DNA of 64,000 bases from Flavobacterium flavigenum (GCF_027111255.2 NZ_CP114285.2:1488001-1552000), one strand, 5' to 3'; counted from the stretch's first letter, positions 1-10,705 are shown. Notes: a model not told the origin generated them from the sequence alone. Program-made: numbers and translations.

Positions 1-61
1 ACAAAAGGTAAATTTTGATCTTTGTGTAATTTTATTTTAGAAAAGAAATTATTTATGCTCA

Positions 62-493
62 TTATTCTACTTTCTTTTTCTCTAAAACAATATTCGTCAG
101 TTTACAAAGCGAAATCAGATTTCCGGCTTCATCGGTAATTTTGATTTCCCAAAGATGAAGGCTTCTGCCTTTGTGGATTATTCTTGCTGTTCCAAAAACA
201 ACTCCTTCCCGAATACTTTTTAAATGGTTTGCTGAAATTTCTATTCCGCGCACTTCCTGCTCTTTTGCATTAATAAAAAAATGAGAAGCAGCGCTGCCCA
301 CACTTTCTGCCAGAGCAACCGAAGCTCCTCCATGCAGCAATCCCATAGGCTGATGAACAGAAGAATTAACAGGCATTTTGGCGGTCAAAAAATCTTCTCC
401 GGCGTCAATATATTCTATTTTTAGCGTTTCCATCAAGGTGTTTTTCGAAAACTCATTGCAATATGCTAAAATCTGTTCTTTTGTATAATTCAT
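62..493 (-). CDS. PaaI-type hotdog thioesterase
   Basis: This 143-aa protein is a small hotdog-fold acyl-CoA thioesterase of the PaaI/YdiI type, expected to hydrolyse acyl- or aroyl-CoA esters in the cytoplasm. The family signature is visible as VHQPMGLLHGGASVALAESV, in which the HGG loop and the following helix carry the active-site residues, and the C-terminal strands (GRSLHLWEIKITDEAGNLI) fit the fold. I place the start at ATG 493 (MNYTKEQIL). A longer reading to 538 would add 15 residues, would overlap the next gene's upstream region and has no family support. It is divergent from the beta-helix lipoprotein gene. The substrate cannot be told from sequence. Confidence in the family is high. 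Confidence 0.85.
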   Translation of the reverse strand: MNYTKEQILAYCNEFSKNTLMETLKIEYIDAGEDFLTAKMPVNSSVHQPMGLLHGGASVALAESVGSAASHFFINAKEQEVRGIEISANHLKSIREGVVFGTARIIHKGRSLHLWEIKITDEAGNLISLCKLTNIVLEKKKVE

Positions 494-619
494 TAAAATT
501 AGCTTTAAAATCGTAAAATTAAATAAAAGATGATACACTATTTAGAAAATGCGATTCTAAAATTAAAAATCCCTTTTCGCATATCAGATTTTTGTTATTT
601 TTACAGAAAAACAAATCAA

Positions 620-2131
620 ATGCGTCATTATTTTGTGCTCTTTATTTTCGGAATCCTTTTAGCTGCCAGTTCATGCCGGACTGATTTTGAAACTGTTGCA
701 AGCTCCGGAGATTTAAAATTTTCAAAAGACACTGTTTATTTGGATACCGTTTTTAAAAATATCGGTTCGAGTACTTACAACCTAAAAGTTTACAACCGCG
801 GTAAAGACGATATTAACATTCCGGTTATTCAGCTAAAAAATGGCTTAAATTCTAAATACCGAATGACCGTTGATGGGATGAACGGAAATAATGGCAAGAT
901 TTTCAATAATGTGACGCTTTTAGCCAAAGACAGTTTGTATATTTTTATCGAAACCACAGCTGATATTACCGATGCTAATCCAGTTGATTTTTTATATACC
1001 GATGAAATTCAGTTTGACAGTGGATCTAATCTTCAAAAAGTAGCTTTGGTAACTCTAATTCAGGATGCTGTATTTTTATATCCGAAGAAAAATCCTGATG
1101 GAACCAAAGAAAAAATTGAGATTAGCGGTAAAGAAGTGGACGGATTTTATCTGGATGAAAATGACGAAACAAACGGAAATGAGTTACTTTTTACAAATGA
1201 CAAACCTTATGTAATTTATGGATACGCAGCGGTTCCTGAAAATAAAACAGTAACTTTTGAAGCCGGTGCAAGAGTACATTTTCATGATAATTCAGGACTC
1301 TATCTAAGCAATAAAGCTTCATTTCAAGTCAATGGAAATATATCTACAACTAAAAATTTAGAAAACGAAGTTATTTTTGAAGGAGATCGTTTAGAACCTG
1401 AATATTCTGATGTTCCCGGACAATGGAATTCGGTTATATTCGCTGACGGAAGTACCAATCATTCCATCAATCATTTAACTCTAAAGAATGCCAAAATTGG
1501 TCTGGATATACGAAATCAGGATGCCACCACTTTTCAGATTAAAAACACGCAGATTTACGATTGTTCCAATTACGGAATCCTGGCTCAAAATGCTAGAATC
1601 AGCGGGGAAAACATCGTTATAAATTATGCTGGTTTAGCAGCTTTATCATGCGTTTACGGAGGAGATTATAAATTTACTCACTGCACATTTAATAACACTT
1701 GGTCCGGCGGACAACAATTTGCAGTTAATTTGAGTAACAAACTTGACGGAGCAACACCGGAAACAAATCCGCTGACCCAGGCTACTTTTAATAATTGTAT
1801 TATTTATGGTTCGAATAGCAATGAATTCAATTTAGATAAAAATGTAAATACTGCTTTTGTTTATCAGCTAAATAATTGTCTGTTGAAATTCGGCAGTACA
1901 TCAAATCCGGATTATCAATTTGGCACGGATACAGCACATTATAACGCTATTATCTTAAACGAAAACCCGAAGTTTTTTAATATCAACCTGAATAAACTTA
2001 ACATTGATAATACTTCTGCCGCTTTCGCGAAAGGAAGTCAGGCATATACCGTTCTGTTGGATATAGTTGGAAACACAAGAACCTCTCCGCCGGATTTGGG
2101 GGCTTATCAGAATAAAGACTTTCCTAAATAA
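620..2131 (+). CDS. Parallel beta-helix surface lipoprotein
   Basis: This 503-aa protein is a predicted lipoprotein. It opens with MRHYFVLFIFGILLAASSC, a signal peptide ending in a lipobox-like ASSC. The first 170 residues look like an Ig-like or abnormal-spindle type beta domain (DLKFSKDTVYLDTVFKNIGS). From about residue 210 it has the repeated short strands of a right-handed parallel beta-helix (GARVHFHDNSGLYLSNKASFQVNG, then QIYDCSNYGILAQNARISGENIVIN). I chose ATG 620 because it places the signal peptide at the N-terminus; the reading from 530 adds 30 residues before it. The function is unknown. Such proteins are often annotated as polysaccharide-binding, but no catalytic residues can be named here. 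Confidence 0.8.
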   Translation: MRHYFVLFIFGILLAASSCRTDFETVASSGDLKFSKDTVYLDTVFKNIGSSTYNLKVYNRGKDDINIPVIQLKNGLNSKYRMTVDGMNGNNGKIFNNVTLLAKDSLYIFIETTADITDANPVDFLYTDEIQFDSGSNLQKVALVTLIQDAVFLYPKKNPDGTKEKIEISGKEVDGFYLDENDETNGNELLFTNDKPYVIYGYAAVPENKTVTFEAGARVHFHDNSGLYLSNKASFQVNGNISTTKNLENEVIFEGDRLEPEYSDVPGQWNSVIFADGSTNHSINHLTLKNAKIGLDIRNQDATTFQIKNTQIYDCSNYGILAQNARISGENIVINYAGLAALSCVYGGDYKFTHCTFNNTWSGGQQFAVNLSNKLDGATPETNPLTQATFNNCIIYGSNSNEFNLDKNVNTAFVYQLNNCLLKFGSTSNPDYQFGTDTAHYNAIILNENPKFFNINLNKLNIDNTSAAFAKGSQAYTVLLDIVGNTRTSPPDLGAYQNKDFPK

Positions 2132-2154
2132 ATTTTTTAAATCCGGAAATATTT

Positions 2155-2232
2155 TTGCCCGCAAAGAACAAAGTCGCAAAGCATTTTTTTTAAACTTAAA
2201 GATTATGCTCTGCGACTTTGCGTTTTTTTGCG
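2155..2232. repeat. Dispersed hairpin repeat of the GTCGCAAAG type
   Basis: The 309-bp gap between the lipoprotein and the first endonuclease holds an inverted repeat: AAGTCGCA (2171-2178) pairs with TGCGACTT (2211-2218), GCAT pairs with ATGC inside it, and outer GCAAA/TTTGC arms flank them. The same GTCGCAAAG words recur at about 60250. This looks like a common flavobacterial intergenic repeat, and it may also end transcription of the upstream lipoprotein gene. Short overlapping reading frames here are not genes. Confidence 0.6.
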
Positions 2233-2349
2233 AGATTAAGAAACTTGTCATACACCATACCTGCCTCTTTATCATCTTAAAACTGACTATTCGTAAGAAA
2301 ATATTTCTAAAATTAAACATCACTTAACATTTTCGACTCATAAAAGTAG

Positions 2350-2357
2350 TAGATTTG
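2350..2357 (+). promoter_or_regulatory. Bacteroidota -7 box for the first endonuclease gene
   Basis: TAGATTTG matches the Bacteroidota -7 consensus TAnnTTTG about 83 bp before the ATG at 2441, implying a leader of roughly 80 nt. I see no good -33 TTG at the usual 17-23 bp distance, so this is a one-box call. Confidence 0.35.
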
Positions 2358-2440
2358 CCATAATGGAATTTTAAACAATTAAAAACCAATGATTTAAAAA
2401 CTTTAAAATTCAATTCAGACCAAATCTTAAAACTATAATT

Positions 2441-4297
2441 ATGAAAAAAAACTATTTTTTACTGTTATTGATGTTTGTCACAATTGGTTTCGCTCAAATA
2501 CCTTCGGGTTACTACAGCACTGCAACAGGAACCGGCTATACTTTGAAAACACAATTGTATAACATTATTAAAGGTCATACCAATAATGGTTATGCCGGAC
2601 TTTACACCACCTATTTAACTTCTGACGTTGATAATTTCTACGAAAACGACGGGACAATTTTAGATATGTATTCTGAAAACCCTTCTGGAACAGATCCGTA
2701 TAATTATACCACCGGAACCACTCAAAGATGTGGTAATTATTCAGTTGAAGGAGATTGTTATAATAGAGAGCACATTATTCCGCAATCGGTTTTTAATGAG
2801 CAGTCTCCAATGGTTGCCGATGCTCATTTTATTACTCCAACAGATGGAAAAGTTAACGGAATACGTTCAAATTATCCACATGGAACTGTAGCTTCAGCAA
2901 CGTATACTTCACAAAACGGAAGCAAATTAGGTTCAAGTGCCGTGTCTGGATATTCAGGAACAGTTTTCGAACCAATAAATGCTTTTAAAGGAGATATTGC
3001 CAGAATGTATTTCTATTTTGCGACACGATATGAAAACACAATCGCAGGTTATTCCTTTCCAATGTTTGACGGTTCAAGCAATAAAGTATTTACAACTGCT
3101 TTTTTAAATATTCTTTTAGCCTGGCACGCGCAGGATCCTGTGAGTGCAAGAGAAATTGCCAGAAACAATGCTATTTATGCACGTCAGAACAACAGAAATC
3201 CTTTTATAGACCATCCGGAATATGTGAACCAAATTTGGGGTGGAACTTCTTCTTCGGGAGATACTCAGGCGCCATCAACTCCTTCAAACCTGGCTTTAAC
3301 ATCAAAAACAGCGACTTCAATTTCGCTTAGCTGGGCAGCTTCTACCGATAATGTTGACGTAACTGGATATGACGTTTATACAAATGGTGTTTTAAAAACA
3401 ACTGTTTCAGGATTGACTGCAACAATTACAGGTTTAGCTGCTTCTACAACTTATTCAATTTACATAAAAGCAAAAGATGCTGCCGGAAATGCTTCTGCAT
3501 CAAGCAATACAATTTCAGTTATAACCAACAGCGTCGGAACAGGAACTGCAACAGATTTACTTTTCTCTGAATACATTGAAGGTTCCGGAAATAACAAAGC
3601 TTTAGAAATCGCCAACAATACCGGAAGTGCTGTAAGCTTATCTGCTTATACAATCAAAAAACAGACGAATGGTGCAGGTTCATGGAGTACCGGACTGGCT
3701 TTAAGCGGAACTTTAGCAACCGGAAGCAAATTCGTAATTGTAAACAGTTCTATTTCTTCAAGTTGTTTTTCTGTGAGTTCGGCTAATATTTCAACAACAG
3801 CTACTGAATTGACTTTTAACGGGAATGATGCTGTTGGTTTATTTAAAAATGGCACTTTAATTGACATCATCGGAACTTTTAGCGGAGGAACAGCCAACTT
3901 TGCTGTAGATGTTACTTTGAGAAGAAAATCAACTGTCACATCTCCAAGCACTACTTTTAATTTGAGTTCACAATGGGATACATTTTCATCAGATACCTGT
4001 AATAACTTAGCCAGTAAAAAAGCCTTAATTGATGAAAATGAAGATGAGGAAATTGTTTCAGATTCAGATAACGCTATAATTTACCCAAACCCTTCTAACG
4101 GAAATTTCAATATCATTTTAGATAATTCTGCTACTTCCTATTCAGTAGAGATTATTTCTATCACTGGCTTAAAAGTATTTGAAAAATCTGATTTAACAGA
4201 TGCTGTAATTTCAGTACAACATCTTTCGAAAGGAGCTTATATTGTAAAAATTACAAAAGGATCAAAAACCATTAGTAAAAAGATTATAATCAAATAA
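2441..4297 (+). CDS. Secreted endonuclease I with T9SS sorting domain (copy 1)
   Basis: This 618-aa extracellular nuclease belongs to the endonuclease I (EndA/NucM/Vvn) family, which cuts DNA and RNA non-specifically. Order of parts: signal peptide MKKNYFLLLLMFVTIGFAQ; nuclease domain about residues 25-265 with the His-Me finger GDCYNREHIIPQSVF and the downstream DAHFITPTDGKVNGIRSNYP; fibronectin type III about 273-364; lamin-tail-like domain about 370-510; and a C-terminal T9SS type A sorting domain (IIYPNPSNGNF to the end). It is therefore expected to be exported by T9SS, for nutrient scavenging of nucleic acids or biofilm DNA. It lies 139 bp before a close paralogue on the same strand. Confidence 0.92.
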   Translation: MKKNYFLLLLMFVTIGFAQIPSGYYSTATGTGYTLKTQLYNIIKGHTNNGYAGLYTTYLTSDVDNFYENDGTILDMYSENPSGTDPYNYTTGTTQRCGNYSVEGDCYNREHIIPQSVFNEQSPMVADAHFITPTDGKVNGIRSNYPHGTVASATYTSQNGSKLGSSAVSGYSGTVFEPINAFKGDIARMYFYFATRYENTIAGYSFPMFDGSSNKVFTTAFLNILLAWHAQDPVSAREIARNNAIYARQNNRNPFIDHPEYVNQIWGGTSSSGDTQAPSTPSNLALTSKTATSISLSWAASTDNVDVTGYDVYTNGVLKTTVSGLTATITGLAASTTYSIYIKAKDAAGNASASSNTISVITNSVGTGTATDLLFSEYIEGSGNNKALEIANNTGSAVSLSAYTIKKQTNGAGSWSTGLALSGTLATGSKFVIVNSSISSSCFSVSSANISTTATELTFNGNDAVGLFKNGTLIDIIGTFSGGTANFAVDVTLRRKSTVTSPSTTFNLSSQWDTFSSDTCNNLASKKALIDENEDEEIVSDSDNAIIYPNPSNGNFNIILDNSATSYSVEIISITGLKVFEKSDLTDAVISVQHLSKGAYIVKITKGSKTISKKIIIK

Positions 4298-4375
4298 GTA
4301 TATTTTGATTATAAAAAATATAACAAAAATTATTATTATTAAAGATTTCATAACATCATCATAGATTTGATCAAC

Positions 4376-4383
4376 TAATTTTG
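4376..4383 (+). promoter_or_regulatory. Bacteroidota -7 box for the second endonuclease gene
   Basis: TAATTTTG fits TAnnTTTG 53 bp before the ATG at 4437. With no clear terminator after the first copy, the paralogues could be both co-transcribed and separately driven. Confidence 0.3.
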
Positions 4384-4436
4384 GACCAAATAATCAAAAA
4401 TCCATTTTAATTGTATCCCGCAAACTACTTTTATTT

Positions 4437-6287
4437 ATGAAAAAAATTTACATTCTGTTATTTACGTTTTATGCAGTTTTTTGCTCTGCCCAGGCACCGG
4501 CTAATTACTATTCTACAGCTACCGGAACAGGTTATACGCTAAAAACTCAATTGTACAATATCATTAAAGATCATACGGATAATGGCTATTCAGGCTTATA
4601 TGTTACTTATCAGACATCTGATATAGATAATTTTTATGAAAATGACGGATCAATACTAGATATGTATTCTGAAAACCCTAACGGAAATGACCCTTATAAT
4701 TACAGCGCAGGTGCCACACAAAGATGTGGATCAGCCGGATATTCAAATGAAGGAGACTGTTACAACAGAGAACACATTATTCCGCAATCTGTATTTGATG
4801 AAAAAGCACCAATGGTTTCTGATGCCCATTTTATAACTCCAACTGATGGAAAAGTAAACGGAGTACGATCTAATTATCCGCATTCGGTTGTAGCAACACC
4901 AACACAGACAAGTTTAAACGGAAGCAAATTAGGTGCAAGTACAACTGCAGGTTATTCGGGACTCGTTTTTGAACCCATAGATGAATTTAAAGGTGACATT
5001 GCCAGAATGTATTTTTATTTTGCAACACGCTACGAGAATACTGTTGCAGGTTATTCATATCCAATGTTTAACGGAACTTCAAACAAAGTTTTCACTCCTG
5101 CATTTTTAAGTCAGCTTATTGCCTGGCACAATCAAGATCCGGTAAGTGCCCGCGAAATAGCACGTAATAATGCCATTTATACACGTCAGAACAATCGTAA
5201 TCCTTATATTGATCATCCGGAATATGTTGCTGCTATATGGACTACTGAAACAGATGATACAACTATTCCAACAGCCCCTTCAAATTTAGCTGTAGCATCA
5301 AGTACCTCTAACTCTGTTAATTTAACATGGTTAGCTGCTACAGATAACGTAGGTGTTACTGGATATGCAGTATATGTCAACTCAGTTTTTAAACAAAATG
5401 AAACCGGACTGAATGCTACAATCACAGGGCTTACACCTTCTACCTCTTACACCTTTTATGTAGTTGCCAGAGATGCTTCTAATAATATATCAGTTCCAAG
5501 TTCAACTGTGAACGGAGTTACAGCAGCTTCAACCGGAGGTGGAAATACAGGTTCTGAAATTTTCTTTACAGAATATGTAGAAGGCAGTAGCAATAACAAG
5601 ATATTAGAGATATCAAATTTCACTGGCACAACAGTAAATTTATCAGACTATTCAATTAAAAAACAATCAAATGGTGCCGGAGCATGGGGATCAGGATTAG
5701 CTCTAACCGGAACAATTAATGATGGCGCTTCTTATGTAATCGCCTATAATTTAGCCGCTACAAGCTGCTATAATCCAGCTAGTGCTAATTTATCAAGCAA
5801 TAGTACTGAGCTTCAATATAATGGAAATGATCCGATTGGTTTATTTAAAAATAATGTTTTGATTGACATTATCGGAACTTTTAACGGAGGAGCTGCCAAT
5901 TTTGCGATAGATGAAACATTAAGAAGAAAAGAAGCTGTAACGGGGCCAAATACTACTTTCAACAAAACCGGAGAGTGGGATTCATATTCTAAAGATACAT
6001 GTTCAGGACTTGGAAGCCATACCATTAAATTATCAAATGAAGAGTTTAATACTACTGAATTTTCAATTTACCCTAATCCTGTTACACACCATTTCACAAT
6101 TAATTTTAAAGATGGTAGTCTTGAATCTTTTACAATAGCTATTTATTCACTACTAGGACAAAAGGTTTTTGAAAGACAAAACACTAATAATAAAACGATT
6201 GAAGTTCAAAATTTTTCAAAAGGCACTTATCTTATTAAAATAACTAAAGATTCAAAAACACTGACTAAAAAATTAATAATCAATTAA
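4437..6287 (+). CDS. Secreted endonuclease I with T9SS sorting domain (copy 2)
   Basis: This 616-aa protein is a tandem paralogue of the preceding nuclease with the same domain order: signal peptide (MKKIYILLFTFYAVFCSAQ), endonuclease I domain with GDCYNREHIIPQSVFDE and DAHFITPTDGKVNGVRSNYP, fibronectin type III about 275-365, lamin-tail-like domain about 375-515, and a T9SS sorting domain beginning FSIYPNPVTHHF. The catalytic region is nearly identical to copy 1, whereas the linker and C-terminal parts differ more. A hairpin terminator follows directly. Gene duplication is the evident origin; whether the two differ in substrate or regulation cannot be seen. Confidence 0.92.
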   Translation: MKKIYILLFTFYAVFCSAQAPANYYSTATGTGYTLKTQLYNIIKDHTDNGYSGLYVTYQTSDIDNFYENDGSILDMYSENPNGNDPYNYSAGATQRCGSAGYSNEGDCYNREHIIPQSVFDEKAPMVSDAHFITPTDGKVNGVRSNYPHSVVATPTQTSLNGSKLGASTTAGYSGLVFEPIDEFKGDIARMYFYFATRYENTVAGYSYPMFNGTSNKVFTPAFLSQLIAWHNQDPVSAREIARNNAIYTRQNNRNPYIDHPEYVAAIWTTETDDTTIPTAPSNLAVASSTSNSVNLTWLAATDNVGVTGYAVYVNSVFKQNETGLNATITGLTPSTSYTFYVVARDASNNISVPSSTVNGVTAASTGGGNTGSEIFFTEYVEGSSNNKILEISNFTGTTVNLSDYSIKKQSNGAGAWGSGLALTGTINDGASYVIAYNLAATSCYNPASANLSSNSTELQYNGNDPIGLFKNNVLIDIIGTFNGGAANFAIDETLRRKEAVTGPNTTFNKTGEWDSYSKDTCSGLGSHTIKLSNEEFNTTEFSIYPNPVTHHFTINFKDGSLESFTIAIYSLLGQKVFERQNTNNKTIEVQNFSKGTYLIKITKDSKTLTKKLIIN

Positions 6288-6311
6288 TAAAAATCAGGTG
6301 ATACAGAATTA

Positions 6312-6337
6312 AAAAGCGGCAAATTGCCGCTTTTTTT
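6312..6337 (+). terminator. Rho-independent terminator after endonuclease copy 2
   Basis: A near-perfect hairpin AAAAGCGGC / GCCGCTTTT with a tight AAATT loop is followed by a T run. It lies 25 bp past the stop codon of the second endonuclease gene. Confidence 0.85.
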
Positions 6338-6353
6338 ATTGAATTGAATTGAC

Positions 6354-6361
6354 TAAATTTG
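6354..6361 (+). promoter_or_regulatory. -7 box of the purL promoter
   Basis: TAAATTTG matches TAnnTTTG and lies 26 bp before the ATG at 6388. It supports that ATG over the in-frame TTG at 6349, which would sit upstream of the transcription start. TTG words occur upstream but none at ideal spacing. Confidence 0.45.
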
Positions 6362-6387
6362 CACCTTCAAAACAACAAACTACACAA

Positions 6388-9300
6388 ATGATCCATTTCT
6401 TTGAAAACCAAAGCAAAACTGTTTTTGCAGTACAAACGCAAAACGAAATTTCAGCTCAAGACATTTCAAAATTAAACTGGCTTTTTGCCGACGCAAGTAA
6501 GATAGAAAAATCTGCATTAACAGGATTTTTTGTTGGTCCGCGCGCTACAATGATTACCCCTTGGAGCACAAATGCTGTAGAAATCACTCAAAATATGGGA
6601 ATTCCGGGCATTATCAGAATCGAAGAATTTCATCCTGCAACGGAAGATTTTAGCGATTTTGACCCAATGCTTTCTCAAAAATTTAACGAATTAGATCAGG
6701 AAATCTTCACGATCAACATTCAGCCGGAACCAATTTTGGAGATTGAAGATATTGCGACTTACAACAAAGTGGAAGGTTTAGCTTTAAGCGAAGAAGAAGT
6801 TGATTACTTAAACAATCTTTCAACAAAACTTGGAAGAAAACTTACTGACTCTGAAATTTTTGCTTTCTCGCAAGCGAATTCAGAACACTGCCGTCACAAA
6901 ATTTTCAACGGAACTTTTGTTATTGATGGTGAAGAAAAAGAGACTTCTCTTTTCAAATTAATCAAAAAAACATCACAGGAAAATCCTAACGATATAGTGT
7001 CTGCTTACAAAGACAACGTTGCTTTTGTGAAAGGACCAAAAGTGCAGCAATTTGCACCAAAATCTGCTGACAAACCCGATTTTTATGAAGTAAAAGAATT
7101 TGATTCGGTTATTTCATTAAAAGCAGAAACACACAATTTTCCAACAACTGTAGAGCCTTTCAACGGAGCTGCAACAGGATCCGGAGGAGAAATTCGTGAC
7201 CGTTTAGCCGGAGGTCAAGGTTCATTGCCATTGGCCGGAACTGCAGTTTACATGACTTCATATTCTCGTTTGAACGATGATAGAAAATGGGAAAATGCAG
7301 TGGAAGAAAGAAAATGGTTGTATCAAACACCAATGGATATTTTGATCAAAGCTTCAAACGGAGCTTCTGATTTCGGAAATAAATTTGGACAGCCGCTTAT
7401 CACTGGTTCTGTTTTAACTTTTGAACACGAAGAAGCAAACAGAAAAATTGGTTACGATAAAGTAATCATGCAAGCGGGAGGAATTGGTTACGGAAAATTA
7501 GATCAGTCAATTAAGAAAAAACCACAAGAAGGCGATAAAATCGTAATTCTTGGAGGAGAAAATTATAGAATCGGAATGGGTGGTGCTGCAGTTTCTTCTG
7601 CAGATACAGGAGCTTTTGGTTCAGGAATTGAGTTAAATGCGATTCAGCGTTCGAATCCGGAAATGCAGAAACGTGCTGCAAACGCAATTCGTGGTTTGGT
7701 AGAAAGCGACAATAATCCAATTGTTTCGATTCATGATCACGGTGCGGGCGGACACTTAAACTGTCTTTCTGAATTGGTTGAAGAAACTGGGGGCTTAATC
7801 GATTTAGATAAATTACCTGTTGGAGATCCAACTCTTTCTGCAAAAGAAATTATCGGTAACGAATCTCAGGAAAGAATGGGATTGGTTATTGGTCAAAAAG
7901 ATATCGATACTTTACAAAGAATTGCCGACAGAGAGCGTTCTCCAATGTACCAAGTTGGAGATGTTACGGGCGATCACCGTTTTACATTCCAGTCACAATC
8001 TAACGGTTCTAAACCAATGGATTATGCTTTGGAAGATTTCTTCGGAAGTTCTCCAAAAACAATCATGACAGACAAAACTGTTGACAGAAAATATGCTGAT
8101 GTTGCTTACAATTCAGCAGATTTCGAATCGTATTTAAAAGACGTTTTACGTTTAGAAGCAGTTGCGTCTAAAGACTGGTTAACCAACAAAGTGGATCGTT
8201 GTGTTGGAGGAAAAGTAGCAAAACAGCAAAATGCAGGTCCATTACAATTGCCTTTGAACAACGTTGGTGTAATGGCTTTGGATTATTTAGGAAAAGAAGG
8301 AATTGCAACTTCTATCGGGCACGCTCCTATTGCCGCTTTAATTGATCCTGCTGCAGGTTCTAGAAATGCTATTGCAGAATCTTTATCAAACTTAGTTTGG
8401 GCTCCAATTATCAACGGAATCAAAGGTGTTTCTCTTTCCGCAAACTGGATGTGGGCTTGTAAAAACGAAGGTGAAGATGCTCGTTTATACGAAGCTGTTC
8501 AGGCTTGTTCAGATTTCGCAATCGAATTAGGAATCAATATTCCGACAGGAAAAGATTCACTTTCGATGAAACAAAAATATCCAAATGACGAAGTAATTGC
8601 GCCTGGAACGGTTATTATTTCTGCTGCCGGAAACTGTACAGATATTAGAAAAGTAGTTGAACCTGTTTTACAGAAAGACGGAGAATCAATTTATTATATC
8701 AATTTGTCTCAGGATGACTTCAAATTAGGAGGTTCGTCTTTTGCACAAATCAGAAATGCAATCGGAAACGAAACTTCTACTATTAAAGATTCGGCTTTCT
8801 TCAAAAATGCTTTTAATACGATTCAGGAATTAATCGGCGAAAGCCAAATTTTAGCAGGACACGATATCGGAAGCGGTGGTTTAATCACTACTTTATTAGA
8901 AATGTGTTTTGCTGATGTAAATCTTGGAGCTAAAATTGATTTTTCAGCTTTCGCGGAAAAAGACTTATTGAAAATCCTTTTCGCAGAAAACATCGGAATC
9001 GTATTCCAGGCAAAATCAGATGCAACAGTTGAAGCTAAATTAAAAGCGAACAATATCGAGTTCTTCAAATTAGGTTCGGTTCAGGAAACTGCAAGTTTGG
9101 ATTTTGGAATTTATAATTTGGATATTGCGAAGTACAGAGACATCTGGTTTGAAACTTCTTATTTATTAGATCAAAAACAATCTAAAAACGGAAGAGCTCA
9201 GGCACGTTTCGAAAACTATAAAAATCAGGTTTTAAATTATACTTTCCCTGCACATTTTACAGGAAAAAAACCAGAAATCGACAACTCCAAACCTCGTCCA

Positions 9301-10041
9301 AAAGCAGCGATTATCCGTGAAAAAGGAAGTAATTCTGAGCGTGAAATGGCAAATGCTATGTATTTGGCAGGTTTTGATGTAAAAGACGTTCACATGACCG
9401 ATTTAATTTCTGGTCGTGAAACTCTTGAAGATATTCAGTTTATCGGAGCAGTTGGAGGATTCTCTAACTCAGACGTTTTAGGTTCTGCTAAAGGCTGGGC
9501 CGGAGCTTTCTTATACAATGAAAAAGCAAAAACAGCTTTAGATAATTTCTTCAAAAGAGAAGATACTTTATCCGTCGGAATCTGTAACGGATGCCAGTTG
9601 TTTATGGAATTAGAAGTAATTAATCCAGAGCACGAAGTTCACGGAAAAATGCACCATAACGAAAGTCAGAAACACGAAAGTATCTTTACTTCTGTAAAAG
9701 TTCAGGAAAACAATTCAGTTATGTTATCTACTTTAGCAGGAAGCACTTTAGGAGTTTGGGTTTCTCACGGAGAAGGTAAATTCAAATTACCTTATGCAGA
9801 AGACCAATACAACATTGTTTCTAAATATGCTTACGAAGGATATCCGGCAAACCCTAACGGTTCTGATTACAACACAGCCATGATGTGCGACAAAACCGGA
9901 AGACATTTGGTGATGATGCCTCACATTGAGCGTTCGACTTTCCAATGGAACTGGGCGCATTATCCAAAGGATAGAAACGACGAAGTTACGCCTTGGCATG
10001 AAGCGTTTGTGAACGCCAGAAAATGGATTGAGAAAAACTAA
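6388..10041 (+). CDS. purL: Phosphoribosylformylglycinamidine synthase
   Basis: This 1217-aa protein is the large single-chain FGAM synthase of purine biosynthesis, converting FGAR, glutamine and ATP to FGAM. The order is an N-terminal PurS-like region, two AIRS-type ATP-binding halves ([50 protein letters not shown]) and a C-terminal class I glutamine amidotransferase with the nucleophile Cys in [10 protein letters not shown] and the His/Glu in [10 protein letters not shown]. Its length matches the proteobacterial/Bacteroidota large PurL rather than the split PurL/PurQ/PurS form. The start is ATG 6388 (MIHFFENQ). It is monocistronic, with a promoter box before it and a terminator after it. 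Confidence 0.97.
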   Translation: MIHFFENQSKTVFAVQTQNEISAQDISKLNWLFADASKIEKSALTGFFVGPRATMITPWSTNAVEITQNMGIPGIIRIEEFHPATEDFSDFDPMLSQKFNELDQEIFTINIQPEPILEIEDIATYNKVEGLALSEEEVDYLNNLSTKLGRKLTDSEIFAFSQANSEHCRHKIFNGTFVIDGEEKETSLFKLIKKTSQENPNDIVSAYKDNVAFVKGPKVQQFAPKSADKPDFYEVKEFDSVISLKAETHNFPTTVEPFNGAATGSGGEIRDRLAGGQGSLPLAGTAVYMTSYSRLNDDRKWENAVEERKWLYQTPMDILIKASNGASDFGNKFGQPLITGSVLTFEHEEANRKIGYDKVIMQAGGIGYGKLDQSIKKKPQEGDKIVILGGENYRIGMGGAAVSSADTGAFGSGIELNAIQRSNPEMQKRAANAIRGLVESDNNPIVSIHDHGAGGHLNCLSELVEETGGLIDLDKLPVGDPTLSAKEIIGNESQERMGLVIGQKDIDTLQRIADRERSPMYQVGDVTGDHRFTFQSQSNGSKPMDYALEDFFGSSPKTIMTDKTVDRKYADVAYNSADFESYLKDVLRLEAVASKDWLTNKVDRCVGGKVAKQQNAGPLQLPLNNVGVMALDYLGKEGIATSIGHAPIAALIDPAAGSRNAIAESLSNLVWAPIINGIKGVSLSANWMWACKNEGEDARLYEAVQACSDFAIELGINIPTGKDSLSMKQKYPNDEVIAPGTVIISAAGNCTDIRKVVEPVLQKDGESIYYINLSQDDFKLGGSSFAQIRNAIGNETSTIKDSAFFKNAFNTIQELIGESQILAGHDIGSGGLITTLLEMCFADVNLGAKIDFSAFAEKDLLKILFAENIGIVFQAKSDATVEAKLKANNIEFFKLGSVQETASLDFGIYNLDIAKYRDIWFETSYLLDQKQSKNGRAQARFENYKNQVLNYTFPAHFTGKKPEIDNSKPRPKAAIIREKGSNSEREMANAMYLAGFDVKDVHMTDLISGRETLEDIQFIGAVGGFSNSDVLGSAKGWAGAFLYNEKAKTALDNFFKREDTLSVGICNGCQLFMELEVINPEHEVHGKMHHNESQKHESIFTSVKVQENNSVMLSTLAGSTLGVWVSHGEGKFKLPYAEDQYNIVSKYAYEGYPANPNGSDYNTAMMCDKTGRHLVMMPHIERSTFQWNWAHYPKDRNDEVTPWHEAFVNARKWIEKN

Positions 10042-10062
10042 ATTTAGTTTTCATTATATGAA

Positions 10063-10097
10063 CAGCCTCAGCAATACTTATTTGCTGAGGCTTTTTT
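10063..10097 (+). terminator. Rho-independent terminator of purL
   Basis: AGCCTCAGCA pairs with TGCTGAGGCT and is followed by TTTTTT, starting 21 bp after the purL stop. Confidence 0.9.
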
Positions 10098-10235
10098 ATT
10101 GCTTATTTTGTTTTCGAATATTTTTTTTAACGTTAAATTCAAAAATGAACAGTTATTTTCTTGCAAAAATTAAAGTATATTAGCCAAAGAAATACCCATT
10201 TCAAAAAAAGTTTTAAAACCTAAAACCTGCGTAAA

Positions 10236-10667
10236 ATGAAATTCCTAAAAACATTCCTTTTTATCTTATTTTTTGTTACTGTAAAATCATATTCACAAGT
10301 TCAGGTTGATCAAATCGTATACAAGTCAAAAGAGCATTATATTACCACTACACTTCCTTATCATATCACAGGTACATTTCTGCCTCCGGACAAAAAAGAG
10401 CCAAGCACGGTTTTAAATGAAGACGGAACCGGCGTGATACAATATGACGATATGACGAAGAAAAAAATAAATTGGGGGATAGAATGCAACTGGGAAGGCA
10501 CCGCTATACGTAAAGACGGATACAACAGTGCTTCATATACATTTTGGTATCGAACAGAAGACAGCAACGAATGGATGTACAGCCAGTTTTCTATTCATTT
10601 TCTTAAGAAAAAGATGTTTTTGATGGGCGAAAGAACAAAAATTTACGAGGATTACAATGTACAATAG
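10236..10667 (+). CDS. Small secreted protein, paralogue of the one at 43 kb
   Basis: This 143-aa protein is not recognised. It has a signal peptide (MKFLKTFLFILFFVTVKSYSQ) and a compact mature domain. Its closest visible relative is the 147-aa protein encoded at 43037-43480: both share an EDGTG(V/I)IQ segment, KKK(I/L)xWGIEC, GY(N/D)SxSYTFWY and KKKM(F/Y)LMG(E/D)R. This pattern of alternating strands suggests a small beta-sandwich or lipocalin-like fold in the periplasm, which is inference. It stands alone between the purL terminator and a convergent response-regulator gene. Confidence 0.7.
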   Translation: MKFLKTFLFILFFVTVKSYSQVQVDQIVYKSKEHYITTTLPYHITGTFLPPDKKEPSTVLNEDGTGVIQYDDMTKKKINWGIECNWEGTAIRKDGYNSASYTFWYRTEDSNEWMYSQFSIHFLKKKMFLMGERTKIYEDYNVQ

Positions 10668-10705
10668 AAATTTGGCCTGCTCTAAATCATTGTAATGATT
10701 CATTC

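Noticed and set aside
1955..2327. Reading frames on both strands at the end of the beta-helix lipoprotein gene and its downstream gap
   Set aside because: They cross the real gene's 3' end and an intergenic hairpin repeat; the composition is not protein-like.
6349..6387. Upstream TTG start for purL
   Set aside because: The -7 promoter box overlaps these codons, and the family start matches ATG 6388.
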